A stretch of DNA of 64,000 nt, from NCBI RefSeq assembly GCF_014334015.1, contig NZ_CP060488.1:5228501-5292500 (forward strand), read 5' to 3'. The stretch comes from Bacteroides sp. M10 (GTDB lineage: Bacteria; Bacteroidota; Bacteroidia; Bacteroidales; Bacteroidaceae). Positions 9,122 through 20,643 of the stretch are shown here, one piece after another (position 1 is the first letter of the stretch; each line of letters opens with the position of its first letter). The position numbers and the translations under genes are program-made. The notes under the pieces were generated by a model, which was not told the origin of the DNA, did not search any database, and saw only the letters and a list, made by a program, of their open reading frames with translations.

Positions 9122-10264
9122 TCAATCTTCTTCAGTTTTCACTTTGGCCCCTTCCTGTGCCAGACCGATAAACACTGCCGACAACATCGTAAATACGTAA
9201 GCCTGGATGAAAGCAACCAACAACTCAAGCGCATTCATAAAGATGTTGAACAATACAGAAGCCACCGTCAGCGTGCCGTTCAGTGCAGGCCCCATGCTTG
9301 CCGAGATAAAAATCAGGCAGGTAAGCACCAACATCGCCATGTGTCCCGCCAGCATATTGGCAAAAAGACGAATCATCAAAGCAAACGGTTTCGTAAAGAT
9401 TCCGAAGAACTCGATGAATGGCATCATCGGTATAGGCACTTTCAGCCACCAAGGTACATCAGGCCAGAAAATATCCTTCCAGTAATGTTTCGAACCGAAG
9501 ATATTCACTGCCAGGAACGTGCAGACTGCAAGCACCATAGTGATAGCGATATTTCCCGTCACGTTCGCACCTCCGGGGAAGAACGGAATCAATCCCATCA
9601 TATTATTGATAAAGATGAAAAAGAACGCTGTCAGCAGATACGGTGCAAACTTCCGGTAGTTGGGTCCTACACAACTCTTGATAATATCGTCGTTCACCAT
9701 CATGATGAACATCTCCATGAATCCGATAAATCCTCCCGGCGCTTTCGCTCCTTGCGGACGTTTTCTGTACCAGTGTGACACGCTCAATACGATGATGAGC
9801 AACAACACGCTGTTGAACAGCAAAGCAAACGTCACTTTCGTGATGGAAATATCCCACGGGCGAACCTGTTCGCCTGCCGCATTATACTCTACCAGTTTGC
9901 CCTCGTACTTACTTCCTTCGGGAGCGATGGAAAGTCCTTCATAAGTCCCTCCATTCTCTTCGAGACGGGAAGAAAGGAACGTGTGCCAACCTGTAGTACT
10001 ACTATAAACAATAATAGGTAATGGTATAGTAATGTGCGTGTTACCCCACGTCGTAATATGCCATTCGTAGGAGTCGCCGATATGACCGAACACAATTTCT
10101 TTCACATCCACCGTGTTCTCCTGTTCCTCTTTCGGAGTAATCTCGTCCTGCGTCTGTTGTGACACCGCTTCCCCCTCCTGTTCCTGTGCAAGAACCGGCA
10201 AGCTGACTGCTGCCATGAGGCAGAACAGAATCAACGGAGCTACTATGTTATGCAACTGTTTCAT
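9122..10264 (-). CDS. atpB: ATP synthase Fo a subunit with exported N-terminal extension
   Basis: 380 residues, about 100 more than the E. coli protein. The extra N-terminus begins with a signal-peptide-like segment (LFCLMAAVSLPVLAQ) followed by an acidic Gln/Glu-rich stretch and a soluble region to about residue 130. The canonical a-subunit part follows, with the essential Arg in MIRLFANMLAGHM. The a subunit forms the proton half-channels against the c ring. It overlaps the preceding small membrane gene by 17 bases. Long a subunits of this kind occur in Bacteroidetes; the role of the extension is not known to me. Confidence 0.95.
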   Translation of the reverse strand: MKQLHNIVAPLILFCLMAAVSLPVLAQEQEGEAVSQQTQDEITPKEEQENTVDVKEIVFGHIGDSYEWHITTWGNTHITIPLPIIVYSSTTGWHTFLSSRLEENGGTYEGLSIAPEGSKYEGKLVEYNAAGEQVRPWDISITKVTFALLFNSVLLLIIVLSVSHWYRKRPQGAKAPGGFIGFMEMFIMMVNDDIIKSCVGPNYRKFAPYLLTAFFFIFINNMMGLIPFFPGGANVTGNIAITMVLAVCTFLAVNIFGSKHYWKDIFWPDVPWWLKVPIPMMPFIEFFGIFTKPFALMIRLFANMLAGHMAMLVLTCLIFISASMGPALNGTLTVASVLFNIFMNALELLVAFIQAYVFTMLSAVFIGLAQEGAKVKTEED

Positions 10265-10682
10265 TTTTCTTCTTATTTTTCTTTTTCCGTTTCTGATTCA
10301 ACTCAAAAGAGAAGAAGAACCAGGTTTCGAATACCAGATATATCAAATAGAACAAGATAAACGTCAGCAGAAAGGCTCTGGCTTCTTCGCGAACGGCAAG
10401 ACAATAAATCAATACCAGAATCAGCGAAAGAATCATTTTTATCATCTTCGTTGCCAGATACAACAGTAACATTCTCTGTGGAGCATGCCGGCGGCAAGCG
10501 TCGAAAGCATAAATGCTAAACAGCCCGAAGAAGTAAAAATAGATCGGAATAAACGGATACCCTCCGAAATAATGCCCCGGCAAAGCGAAGTGTAGAATGA
10601 CAGCTCCGAGTGCCCCGCTAATTACCGCAAATAAGGTATGCCACCAAATAAAATTCCGTTTAGTTTTACTAATATTCACCAT
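10248..10682 (-). CDS. Small membrane protein in the ATP synthase operon (AtpI-like position)
   Basis: 144 residues with about four membrane helices (TLFAVISGALGAVILHFAL, FYFFGLFSIYAF, MILSLILVLIYCLAV, FLLTFILFYLIYLVF) and a very basic tail (KRKKKNKKKN). It sits between atpC and atpB and overlaps atpB by 17 bases. By position and size it resembles AtpI-type accessory proteins, which help c-ring assembly in other bacteria. I see no decisive sequence motif for that family, so the function is inferred from position only. Confidence 0.8.
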   Translation of the reverse strand: MVNISKTKRNFIWWHTLFAVISGALGAVILHFALPGHYFGGYPFIPIYFYFFGLFSIYAFDACRRHAPQRMLLLYLATKMIKMILSLILVLIYCLAVREEARAFLLTFILFYLIYLVFETWFFFSFELNQKRKKKNKKKNETVA

Positions 10683-10765
10683 GTTACTGTGTTTTTCTGT
10701 AAGGTTATAATCTCGTTTTTTTCAATCTTTTGATGCTTAGTCTTTGTGCCGGTGGGGAGCTTCCG

Positions 10766-11014
10766 TCAGGAAACACAGGCGGAAACCGTACCGTCACTCA
10801 TTTCGACAAAACCGCCCTGAATATCCATCGTGTGCTCTTCTCCGTCCATCGTCGTGTAACTCAACGTTCCCGCTTTCAACGACGAAACAATGGGCGCATG
10901 CCCGGGGAGAATAGAAAACGAACCGATCATTCCCGGCAATGTGACAATCTTCACATTTCCGTCGAATATGCTCTTTTCGGGCGATACTATACTCAAATGC
11001 AGTTCTTTCATCAT
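10766..11014 (-). CDS. atpC: ATP synthase F1 epsilon subunit, N-terminal domain only
   Basis: 82 residues (MKELHLSIVSPEK, LPGMIGSFSILPGHAPIVSSL) covering only the beta-sandwich domain of epsilon. The C-terminal helical hairpin that inhibits ATP hydrolysis in E. coli is absent. The gene ends in a normal stop and its neighbours are intact, so this looks like the natural short form and not a broken gene. It starts ten bases after the atpD stop. Confidence 0.93.
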   Translation of the reverse strand: MMKELHLSIVSPEKSIFDGNVKIVTLPGMIGSFSILPGHAPIVSSLKAGTLSYTTMDGEEHTMDIQGGFVEMSDGTVSACVS

Positions 11015-11023
11015 GCTATCTTT

Positions 11024-13043
<2,020 letters not shown>

Positions 13044-14597
13044 CTATTTTTCGACTATCCATTTCTCTATATTTCGCATTTCCGCACTAAAGTTCACTCC
13101 AATCTTAAAGAGCTTACGATCATCGTTTTCAAACGGTTGCGCATAATGCTTTTCGTTGATTTGTAGCAGAGCTTCTTCAGCCGTACCATCCAACTTAAAT
13201 TCCATCACATAGATAAATTTATCCGTCTGCAAAAGAAGATCAATGCGTCCTGCACTTGTGTGATACTCTGCTTTGACGTAAAAACCAACAAGTTTGAAGA
13301 CAATAAAAAGAACATTCTGATAATGTAATTCCAAGTCGCGGACTAATTCATAAGGTGTATCTGCAAAGAAACTTTGCAGACGGCGGAAGAAAGAGTCATA
13401 ATCTCCGGATTCCACTTCACGAACAAACTTCTGTATTTCAAACTGCGATTCCACAGCGTTGGTATTAGCATAGAAAGGAAGCAGAAAGTTGATGAACCCC
13501 TCTTCCACTTCACGGTTCGGAAATCCCAGGCGATAAATGCCAAACCGTTGATCGTATCCCTTTATGGTAAGATAACCGCTTTGGTAGATTACCGGAATAG
13601 GATTGTCTGATGTAGAATCAATGCTGTTCAATACAGTGGCAGTCGTTTCTTCGTGCGCCATACGGCGAAGATCATAATGATGTTTTTTAAGCAGTTCTAC
13701 CAGATAGGTGGGAGTACCGGTCTCAAACCAATAACTACCAAATTCATTGTATTTAAAAGTATTGAGCAGACTGAACGGATTATACATACCGATAGAGTTG
13801 TGCGTAAAATGATAACCATCGTAATACTCCTGCAATTTTGCGCAAATTTCATCATACGTCATTCCTTGAGCACTGGCCAGACTATGAAGCTCATCCTCCA
13901 GATTGTCATGCAATTCCTGCTCATTAATGCCACAGATATCTATATACTGATTCCGCATCGAGATATCATCCAGATTATTCAGATCACTGAATACACTGAC
14001 CTTACCGAATTTGGTTACTCCCGTCAACATACCAAACTTGATGCATCCATCCTTACTCTTCAATGCTCCGTAAAAAGCCTTCAATGTCTCACGATAGCTT
14101 TTCTGAAGCTCGTCATTACCTATGGCTTGCAACATCGGTTTATCATATTCGTCTACAAGCACCACCACCCGCTGTCCGGTCTTATCACAAGCACGCTGAA
14201 TGATACCTTGAAAACGGGAAGCAAATGTTCTTTCATAATCCTGTGCGCCATAGAGAGCTTCCCATCCACGCAAAGCACTTTCCAGAACCTGATCGAGCGC
14301 TTCGGGAGCAGTATATTTCTCCGCATTCAAATCCAGATGCAATATGGGGTATTTTATCCAATCCTTTTCCAGTTTTTCCATTGCCAATCCATCAAAGAGT
14401 TCTTTCTTTCCTTGAAAATAGGCTTCGAGCGTAGAAAGCAGAAGACTTTTACCAAAACGACGAGGGCGGCTAAGGAAATAATAACGTCCAGTCTTCACCA
14501 ATTGGTAGACTAAAGCCGTTTTATCAATATAAAAGTAGCCGTCATTACGTAAGCTCTCAAAATTTTGTATTCCGATAGGATATATTTTATTTTCCAT
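13044..14597 (-). CDS. AAA-ATPase with C-terminal PD-(D/E)XK nuclease-like domain
   Basis: The start is at MENKIYPIGIQNF, 517 residues. The N-terminus has the family hallmark FYIDKTALVYQL, then the Walker A-like SRPRRFGKSLLLSTL and Walker B VVLVDEYDKP, as in the AAA-ATPase-like family (PF09820). The C-terminus carries AGRIDLLLQTDKFIYVMEFKL, the D...ExK core of the PD-(D/E)XK_9 domain (PF08011). These proteins are abundant in gut Bacteroidales, often in many copies, and their function is unknown. A minus-strand TATCTTTG at 14627-14634 may be its -7 box. Confidence 0.9.
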   Translation of the reverse strand: MENKIYPIGIQNFESLRNDGYFYIDKTALVYQLVKTGRYYFLSRPRRFGKSLLLSTLEAYFQGKKELFDGLAMEKLEKDWIKYPILHLDLNAEKYTAPEALDQVLESALRGWEALYGAQDYERTFASRFQGIIQRACDKTGQRVVVLVDEYDKPMLQAIGNDELQKSYRETLKAFYGALKSKDGCIKFGMLTGVTKFGKVSVFSDLNNLDDISMRNQYIDICGINEQELHDNLEDELHSLASAQGMTYDEICAKLQEYYDGYHFTHNSIGMYNPFSLLNTFKYNEFGSYWFETGTPTYLVELLKKHHYDLRRMAHEETTATVLNSIDSTSDNPIPVIYQSGYLTIKGYDQRFGIYRLGFPNREVEEGFINFLLPFYANTNAVESQFEIQKFVREVESGDYDSFFRRLQSFFADTPYELVRDLELHYQNVLFIVFKLVGFYVKAEYHTSAGRIDLLLQTDKFIYVMEFKLDGTAEEALLQINEKHYAQPFENDDRKLFKIGVNFSAEMRNIEKWIVEK

Positions 14598-14794
14598 ACA
14601 CTCCACTCTTTTTAAATTGCAATACACAAAGATACGCTTTTCGATTAAAGAAAACATAAAATCCGGCATGAAAGTTTTTCGTACAAGATTCACTTTCTCC
14701 TTTTATTTATAAAACAAAAATTTAAATACGCCGATAATCTATATATTATCCATTTTTTGCTGTAATTTTGCACCACTAATATAAAACACTCAAA

Positions 14795-15964
14795 ATGATG
14801 AAGAAAATACTGTTACTCGGTTCCGGCGAACTAGGAAAAGAATTTGTAATTTCAGCTCAACGTAAAGGCCAGCACATCATTGCTTGCGACTCCTATGCAG
14901 GAGCACCGGCTATGCAAGTGGCCGATGAATTTGAAATATTCGACATGCTGAACGGTGAAGAACTGGAACGCGTGGTGAAGAAACATCGCCCGGACATTAT
15001 CGTTCCGGAGATTGAAGCAATCCGTACGGAACGTTTATACGACTTCGAAAAAGAAGGGATTCAGGTAGTTCCCAGCGCTCGTGCCGTGAACTTCACCATG
15101 AACCGTAAAGCCATTCGCGACCTTGCCGCCCAAGAACTCGGACTGAAAACAGCCAAATACTTCTATGCCAAAACCCTGGAAGAACTGAAAGAAGCTGCCG
15201 ACAAAATCGGTTTCCCTTGTGTCGTTAAACCGTTGATGTCCTCTTCCGGCAAAGGACAATCGCTCGTGAAGAGTGCCGACGAACTCGAACACGCCTGGGA
15301 ATACGGATGCAGTGGCAGCCGTGGCGATATTCGCGAACTTATCATTGAAGAATTCATCAAGTTCGACAGCGAAATCACCCTGCTCACCGTTACCCAAAAG
15401 AACGGTCCTACCCTCTTCTGCCCTCCCATCGGACACGTGCAGAAAGGTGGCGACTATCGTGAAAGTTTCCAGCCTGCACACATTGATCCCGCCCATTTGA
15501 AAGAAGCGGAAGAGATGGCCGAGAAAGTAACCCGTGCATTGACAGGCGCAGGACTTTGGGGAGTTGAATTCTTCCTAAGCCACGAGAACGGAGTCTATTT
15601 CTCCGAACTTTCTCCTCGTCCGCATGACACAGGTATGGTGACACTGGCGGGCACACAAAACCTGAATGAGTTCGAACTCCACTTACGTGCCGTACTTGGC
15701 CTGCCCATTCCCGGCATCAAACAAGAACGGATAGGCGCAAGCGCTGTGATCCTTTCCCCGATTGCCAGCCAGGAACGCCCGCAATATCGTGGCATGGAAG
15801 AAGTGACAAAAGAAAAAGATACCTACCTCCGCATATTCGGCAAACCGTTTACCCGCGTCAACCGCCGTATGGGAGTAGTGCTTTGCTATGCTCCGCTGGA
15901 TGCCGATTTGGATGCCCTGCGTGATAAGGCAAAGAGAATTGCCGAGAAAGTAGAGGTATTCTAA
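14795..15964 (+). CDS. purT: Formate-dependent phosphoribosylglycinamide formyltransferase
   Basis: 389 residues, an ATP-grasp enzyme. It has the N-terminal [12 protein letters not shown] nucleotide fold, the ATP-grasp core ([17 protein letters not shown]) and the Mg-binding [15 protein letters not shown] region typical of PurT. It converts GAR, formate and ATP to formyl-GAR in purine synthesis without a folate cofactor. A -7-like TAATTTTG lies at 14763-14770, just upstream. The first or second of two adjacent ATG codons may be used. Confidence 0.96.
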   Translation: MMKKILLLGSGELGKEFVISAQRKGQHIIACDSYAGAPAMQVADEFEIFDMLNGEELERVVKKHRPDIIVPEIEAIRTERLYDFEKEGIQVVPSARAVNFTMNRKAIRDLAAQELGLKTAKYFYAKTLEELKEAADKIGFPCVVKPLMSSSGKGQSLVKSADELEHAWEYGCSGSRGDIRELIIEEFIKFDSEITLLTVTQKNGPTLFCPPIGHVQKGGDYRESFQPAHIDPAHLKEAEEMAEKVTRALTGAGLWGVEFFLSHENGVYFSELSPRPHDTGMVTLAGTQNLNEFELHLRAVLGLPIPGIKQERIGASAVILSPIASQERPQYRGMEEVTKEKDTYLRIFGKPFTRVNRRMGVVLCYAPLDADLDALRDKAKRIAEKVEVF

Positions 15965-15988
15965 AGCCAGACAACAATTCTAAATCTA

Positions 15989-16936
15989 ATGACAAAACAC
16001 TTGAAAACCGTCAATTTGTACGGAGTCGCCATGCTGTTGCTGATGACTGCCTGTTCGCCCAAAGTGGTGACCCACATTTCGAAAGTCTATCCGGATATTA
16101 TTCCGACAGATTCGGTCTATGTCATCGAACTGGGAGATAAAGTACCTAACACAGCCGAAACCATAGGCCGCATTTCAGTGGTAGACCGGGGCACTTCGTC
16201 CAAATGCCGTTACGATCAGGTGTTACATCTGGCGCAAGAAGCTACGGGAAAGAATGGCGGCAACGGACTTGCCATCACCGACCATCTGAAACCCTCCTTT
16301 TGGGGAAGCTCCTGCCATCAGATATCCGGCTTGATGCTTCGCCTTTCGGACCGTCAGGTGGACACAATGAAAGTCAATCCGGTGCAAGACATGATCGAAC
16401 TCGACCATGTAGTGACTAAAGAACGGGCAGAGAACAGACGGGCTCCGTCCAGCACTTTCGAAGGGAGTATAGGATACGGATGGGTGACCAGCAAACTCTA
16501 TGACGTCGATGGCCGCTCTTTGGGAAGCAAAGGCGGTGTAGATTGGAAACTCTCTTACGAATACACCTGGAGCAGTGGCTGGGGTATCGGAATGCAATAT
16601 TCCGGTTTCAGAGCCTCTTTCCCCGGCGGAAACATGATGTTGTCCTACATTGCCCCCGAATGGGTGGTACGTTCCAGATGGGATAAATGGATACTAAAAG
16701 CCGGGCTAGGCTTGGGATTATTCCTCTACAACGAACCGGGTTACCATTCCAGCGGACTGGGAGCACACGCTACGGTAGGCTTAGAATACATGATTACCAA
16801 CCAATGGGGAGTAGGTATATCTGCAAACACCATCAATGGCAGCCTGCCGGATCGCAGCGAAGTAAAGCTAAAAGACAACGAACGTACCGGAATTACCCGC
16901 TTCAACGTTCTCGGAGGAATACGCTGGTATTTCTGA
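15989..16936 (+). CDS. Outer-membrane lipoprotein with C-terminal beta-barrel-like domain
   Basis: 315 residues. The signal peptide ends in a lipobox (LLMTAC). Residues 25-135 form a soluble domain of unknown function with VSVVD- and DHLKPSFWGSSCH-like stretches. From about residue 150 the pattern is of alternating aromatic/Gly strands ending in IRWYF, a C-terminal Phe as in outer-membrane barrels. It lies 24 bases after purT and may be co-transcribed. I do not recognise a specific family. Confidence 0.75.
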   Translation: MTKHLKTVNLYGVAMLLLMTACSPKVVTHISKVYPDIIPTDSVYVIELGDKVPNTAETIGRISVVDRGTSSKCRYDQVLHLAQEATGKNGGNGLAITDHLKPSFWGSSCHQISGLMLRLSDRQVDTMKVNPVQDMIELDHVVTKERAENRRAPSSTFEGSIGYGWVTSKLYDVDGRSLGSKGGVDWKLSYEYTWSSGWGIGMQYSGFRASFPGGNMMLSYIAPEWVVRSRWDKWILKAGLGLGLFLYNEPGYHSSGLGAHATVGLEYMITNQWGVGISANTINGSLPDRSEVKLKDNERTGITRFNVLGGIRWYF

Positions 16937-16956
16937 TGCATGCTTGCTTAAAAAGA

Positions 16957-17005
16957 AAACTCCAACCAATACGACTGATACAGTCTCATTGATTGGAGTT
17001 TTTTT
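16957..17005. terminator. Bidirectional intrinsic terminator
   Basis: AAACTCCAACCAAT (16957-16970) pairs with ATTGATTGGAGTTT (16988-17001), with an inner GACT/AGTC stem, and a T-run follows at 16999-17005. On the minus strand an A-rich flank gives a T-rich tail. It separates the convergent lipoprotein and amidase genes. Confidence 0.8.
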
Positions 17006-17006
17006 C

Positions 17007-17459
17007 TTATTTATCCCTGTCCCACTCGGTTTCAGCGTTAAAACAAGGACACGCTTTCACCCACTCTTCCGGCTCTATCTCGCCATTTCCGTTGAGGTCG
17101 GGACTAAGATCGCGATGTCCGCACACCCTGCAACCCGGATAATCCCGCAACAGCGTAAGAATCAATACCCGCAGCGAGTGCTTCTGCCATTCGGTACGGG
17201 TGTCTTTGGGCTGCCCTTTGCAGTCGAGCCCGCCCTCATAACAAATGCCGATACTCTCCTTGTTGAAACCTTTGGCGTGTGCCCCGATTTTCTCTACCGC
17301 CCGCGTGGATTTAATATCTCCGTTTTTGCGGATATAAAAATGATACCCCGCCCCGTTGAATCCCCGCCTGCGGTGGCAGTCGTCCAAATCAAATTCCGTA
17401 AAACTCTTGTCCTCACGCGTGGCGGAGCAGTGCACCACAATCAGATTGATGTTTCTCAT
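17007..17459 (-). CDS. N-acetylmuramoyl-L-alanine amidase (Amidase_2, phage-lysozyme type)
   Basis: The start is taken at MRNINLIVVHCSATRED, four bases after the stop of the upstream gene; an ATG nine codons earlier is possible. About 150 residues. VVHCSA and CGHRDLSPD carry His zinc-ligand positions of the Amidase_2 (T7 lysozyme-like) fold, and GAGYHFYIRKNG is the typical core. It would cut the bond between MurNAc and L-Ala in peptidoglycan. It lacks a signal peptide, like phage endolysins. Linkage to an HU-like gene is a recurrent Bacteroides arrangement. Confidence 0.9.
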   Translation of the reverse strand: MRNINLIVVHCSATREDKSFTEFDLDDCHRRRGFNGAGYHFYIRKNGDIKSTRAVEKIGAHAKGFNKESIGICYEGGLDCKGQPKDTRTEWQKHSLRVLILTLLRDYPGCRVCGHRDLSPDLNGNGEIEPEEWVKACPCFNAETEWDRDK

Positions 17460-17463
17460 GGCC

Positions 17464-17766
17464 TCACTCTCTGTATTCTTTGACATTACTACGCTGCACG
17501 CACTCCTTATTAATACATTGCAAAGCAGCAGCCTGTGCCAGCTGCCCTCTCAATGAGAACATCTCTGTATGCATCTCTTTCACTTTCGAGCTAAGGTCGA
17601 AATAATCCTTCAATACCTTTTCCAACTGCTGCATCAGAAATGTATATTGGTCTTTCACCAGTTCGCTGAACTCTTTGACTTCCTGCGCCATTGCCTGACG
17701 TTTTTTGCGATTGCTACCCAGAAAAGGGAGAATCGTCATAACGATTTCAATAATTTTATCTAGCAT
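17464..17766 (-). CDS. Small protein with N-terminal membrane segment and coiled coil
   Basis: 100 residues. Residues 3-16 (DKIIEIVMTILPFL) form a hydrophobic segment. It is followed by a basic patch (NRKKR) and a long heptad-like helix (VKEFSELVKDQYTFLMQQLEKVLKDY). It lies directly before the amidase and could act as a holin- or spanin-like partner, but this rests on position and size only. No known family is recognised. Confidence 0.7.
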   Translation of the reverse strand: MLDKIIEIVMTILPFLGSNRKKRQAMAQEVKEFSELVKDQYTFLMQQLEKVLKDYFDLSSKVKEMHTEMFSLRGQLAQAAALQCINKECVQRSNVKEYRE

Positions 17767-17864
17767 GATTTTTATTCAATTAAGAGAATGAAGAAAAATG
17801 AAGAGAATAAGAAAAGAGAAATAGAAAAAAGAAAGAACGGAAAAAAGAAGAATCATAAAGAGAA

Positions 17865-17898
17865 AGAGGGAGCAGCCGGAAAGCCGGACACTCCCTCT
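17865..17898 (-). terminator. Intrinsic terminator after the HU-like gene
   Basis: AGAGGGAG (17865-17872) pairs with CTCCCTCT (17891-17898), with an inner CCGG/CCGG stem. On the minus strand a T-rich tail (TTTCTCTTTATG) follows. It ends just downstream of the HU-like gene, so the two genes beyond it may need readthrough or their own promoter. Confidence 0.7.
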
Positions 17899-17907
17899 CT
17901 TCACTCA

Positions 17908-18423
17908 TTATGCTGCAGGGTCCGGAGCCTCGCCGCTACCTCCGCCGGTTCCGCCTCCGGTATTTCCACCTTCGCCGCCGGAACCCTCGTTTTCAGCTTC
18001 TCCCTTTCCAGCCAGAACGAAATCCACATTATTCTCGCTGCGGGTGGAGGTATGACTGGTATTCACCAAGCGGAGCGCCTTATCTGCCACAAACCGCACA
18101 TTCACCCTGCGGATGCTGCGCACCGTGCAATCTTTCTCTTTCTCCGTCCCCTCACTGCTCAATGTGATATGAAAGGTTCCCAATCCATCAATCTTCACCT
18201 TGTCGCCTTGCGTGAGCGACAGGCGCAACTGCTCCACAAAAGCCTCGATAGAATGCTTCACATCTCCCGCCGTGAGCGAAGAATTGGCCTCGATAGCGTC
18301 CGCCAACTTATTGACGTCCATCACTCTCACTGTACCCGATTTCTGGCGTACATAATACAACATCTGTGAATTTTCCTGATTCACATACTTTCTGCGCTGA
18401 TAGCGCTCCACTAATACGTTCAT
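17908..18423 (-). CDS. HU-like DNA-binding protein with Gly-rich tail
   Basis: 171 residues. The first 125 match the HU/IHF-like fold of the Bacteroides HU-HIG family (LADAIEANSSLTAGDVKHSIEAFVEQL; GDKVKIDGLGTFHITL). The C-terminus is a low-complexity Gly/Glu tail. It probably binds or bends DNA. It lies in the amidase-HU cassette. A possible minus-strand promoter is TATATTTG (18477-18484) with a TTG about 20 bases upstream. Confidence 0.88.
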   Translation of the reverse strand: MNVLVERYQRRKYVNQENSQMLYYVRQKSGTVRVMDVNKLADAIEANSSLTAGDVKHSIEAFVEQLRLSLTQGDKVKIDGLGTFHITLSSEGTEKEKDCTVRSIRRVNVRFVADKALRLVNTSHTSTRSENNVDFVLAGKGEAENEGSGGEGGNTGGGTGGGSGEAPDPAA

Positions 18424-18476
18424 AATTGAAAAAAGTTAAGGTTTAGGTAATTACATTTTCTGTCCTTACGACATTA

Positions 18477-18507
18477 CAAATATACAAAATTTGGAAGGCA
18501 AAGTCAA
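18477..18507 (-). promoter_or_regulatory. Probable promoter of the HU-like gene
   Basis: On the minus strand TATATTTG (complement of 18477-18484) fits TAnnTTTG, and TTG (complement of 18505-18507) lies 20 bases upstream, a near-consensus Bacteroides promoter. The predicted start is roughly 45-50 bases before the HU-like ATG. Confidence 0.5.
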
Positions 18508-18611
18508 GCATTTTGCCATTTATTTATTCAACAAATTGAAATAAAAATAGGAAAATATTCAAGACATAGATGTCATAAAATATCACGAACGTAACCATCT
18601 CATATCCGCCC

Positions 18612-19991
18612 TTATTTAGCATGCTTCAACAAATATTCCAAAGTAGGAACATAATCCGTGATTTTCGTCAGTTCCGGATTGTGGTGGAAATAGGCATTCC
18701 CCGTCTCCCCGTTGCGTTGCTTGGCTACGATCACCACTCCCAGCCCATCCGTCTGATAACCGCTCTCCTTGTCCGTCACAATCCGCGACAGCGCCGGCCG
18801 GTAGAGCAACATCACAACGTCCGCATCCTGCTCGATAGCACCACTCTCGCGCAACTGGCTCAACTCCGGACGCCTGTCGATATGCCCCTCCGCCAACCGG
18901 TTCAACTGGCTTAACAATATCACCGGCACATTCAGCTCTTTGGCCAGCAGCTTCGCCTTTCGGGTGGCCTGCGCCACTTCCTGTTCGCGGTTACGGTTGT
19001 TTTGCCCCGTCGTCATATCGCAAAGTTGCAGGTAGTCGATAATAATCAGGTCACACGCATTTTGGCTTTGCAGCAACCGTGCGCTCGAACGCACATGATC
19101 CATGCTCACCACCGAACCGTCGTCCACGTGTATCTGCAAGCGAGCGAGTTCCGCTGCTGCGGCACGGGCTTCCACCATCTCCTGCCCGCTGGCCGTTCCC
19201 GTCCGCCAATGCCGGGCACTTATCTCGCTGGCCGCTGCCAGCCAACGATCCGCCAACCGTTCTCCCTGCATCTCAAGGCTATATACCACCACTGCACGCC
19301 CTGCCATCGCTGCGCTACGTGCCAGGTGTAACGCTAAAGCCGTCTTTCCCACCGAGGGACGGAAGGCCATCACCACCAGTTCCCCGTTCTGCCATCCGGA
19401 CGTCATACGATCCAGATCCGCCAATCCCGTCGGGATGCCCGTCACCCCGTTCACACTCTTGGCCATACGCGCTTCGGCTTCTTTCATGGTGTCCGTCATC
19501 AATGCATCCATGCCACGCATCGTATCATTATGCCCGAATTCCCCCTCCAGGCGGTCGAGCAGGTTGTGGGCGTCTACAAGCGTATCGGCAATGTCAATCG
19601 TTTCGTCCAGCGAGCAGGCAAGCAGCTTGTTAAGTCCCAGAATCATTTCACGTCGCAGATACTTCTCATGCACGATCTTTATGTGATATTCGATATGCGC
19701 GGAACTTGCCACCTTGCTGCTAAGCAACGTCACATTATAAGCTCCTCCCGCATCTTCGAGCGTCCCCCTACGGGCAAGTTCCTCTTTTACGGTGAGTATA
19801 TCTATTTTCGTACCCGCCTGATACATCGCCATCATGGCGGCAAAAATCAGCTGATGGCGGACTACGTAGAACATTTCCGGGCGTAGCTTGTCGGCTACCA
19901 GCGGCAGAGCCTCCTGTTCTATCAGGCAGGCTCCTATGATGGCTTCCTCTACTTCGGGAGCCTGTGGCGAAACTCTATTTTCGGTATTCAT
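18612..19991 (-). CDS. Replicative DNA helicase, DnaB family (phage-like paralogue)
   Basis: The start is at MNTENRVSPQAPEVEE, 459 residues. The N-terminal DnaB domain (EEAIIGACLIEQEALP) is followed by the RecA-like ATPase: Walker A FRPSVGKTALAL, Walker B LIIIDYLQL, and the QLNRLAEGHIDRRPELSQLRESGAIEQDAD core. It forms hexamers that unwind DNA at forks. It stands beside a replication-initiator-like gene and phage-type genes, so it is probably a mobile-element or domesticated-phage copy and not the main chromosomal dnaB. Confidence 0.92.
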   Translation of the reverse strand: MNTENRVSPQAPEVEEAIIGACLIEQEALPLVADKLRPEMFYVVRHQLIFAAMMAMYQAGTKIDILTVKEELARRGTLEDAGGAYNVTLLSSKVASSAHIEYHIKIVHEKYLRREMILGLNKLLACSLDETIDIADTLVDAHNLLDRLEGEFGHNDTMRGMDALMTDTMKEAEARMAKSVNGVTGIPTGLADLDRMTSGWQNGELVVMAFRPSVGKTALALHLARSAAMAGRAVVVYSLEMQGERLADRWLAAASEISARHWRTGTASGQEMVEARAAAAELARLQIHVDDGSVVSMDHVRSSARLLQSQNACDLIIIDYLQLCDMTTGQNNRNREQEVAQATRKAKLLAKELNVPVILLSQLNRLAEGHIDRRPELSQLRESGAIEQDADVVMLLYRPALSRIVTDKESGYQTDGLGVVIVAKQRNGETGNAYFHHNPELTKITDYVPTLEYLLKHAK

Positions 19992-20007
19992 ATTTCTTTT
20001 CCGGGGG

Positions 20008-20643
20008 TTAATATTCGTTGAGGAATGCTTTGTTAGACAGATAAGTGGCGGCGTGCAGCAGGTAGTTGGCATTGGTCTGATGGAAATAATAATCTTCAAT
20101 ACGTTCCAGAGCGAGCTTCTGCTCCTTTCCGCTTAGTTTTTTCCATTCGCGCTGCGCTTTGGCTATGTTTTCTTTGGGAAGCAGGGTGATTCGGTGATAT
20201 TCTTCCCAGAAAAAGTCAAATTGCTCCTTGGCGGCTTTCCTTTGCAGTTTCAGGTCGTCAGGGCTGGCTTGGGGGATACTCACCCAATTTTCATAATTCA
20301 CCACACGAATATGTAGTATAACTGCATCTTTATGCGGAATAATTTCAATAATCCCTTTTGCACACAATCTTTGCATAAACCGATATGTTTTGCCTGCCGA
20401 CCAGTGGAAAACGTCCCCCCAACTCCGGTAACTACGCAGGCTCTCTCCTCTCTTGCACACGCTTTTATTGTGCCAATAATCAGTGTATTCCGTTTCGGAA
20501 TAGTTCACTTTGAGAAGAAGTTTTATGAAAGCCTCCACATCGCCCTCGTGGCGGTCACAACTATTCATATATTCTGTAAACATCAGTTTAGAAATCACAA
20601 TATAACCGTTTCCGGCCATTTGTTGCGGATTTACATTTTGCAT
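20008..20643 (-). CDS. Replication-initiator-like / DnaD-like protein
   Basis: The start is taken at ATG 20643 (MQNVNPQQMAGNGYIV); a GTG three codons earlier is possible. 211 residues. The N-terminal half looks like a winged helix (FIKLLLKVNYSETEYTDYW, RGESLRSYRSWGDVFHWSAGKTYRFMQRL), as in phage replication proteins that load a helicase. The C-terminal half is helical with TYLSNKAFLNEY, a motif often found in Bacteroides DnaD/primosomal-like proteins. It ends 16 bases before the dnaB-like start, so a loader-helicase pair is likely. The family call is from pattern only. Confidence 0.75.
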   Translation of the reverse strand: MQNVNPQQMAGNGYIVISKLMFTEYMNSCDRHEGDVEAFIKLLLKVNYSETEYTDYWHNKSVCKRGESLRSYRSWGDVFHWSAGKTYRFMQRLCAKGIIEIIPHKDAVILHIRVVNYENWVSIPQASPDDLKLQRKAAKEQFDFFWEEYHRITLLPKENIAKAQREWKKLSGKEQKLALERIEDYYFHQTNANYLLHAATYLSNKAFLNEY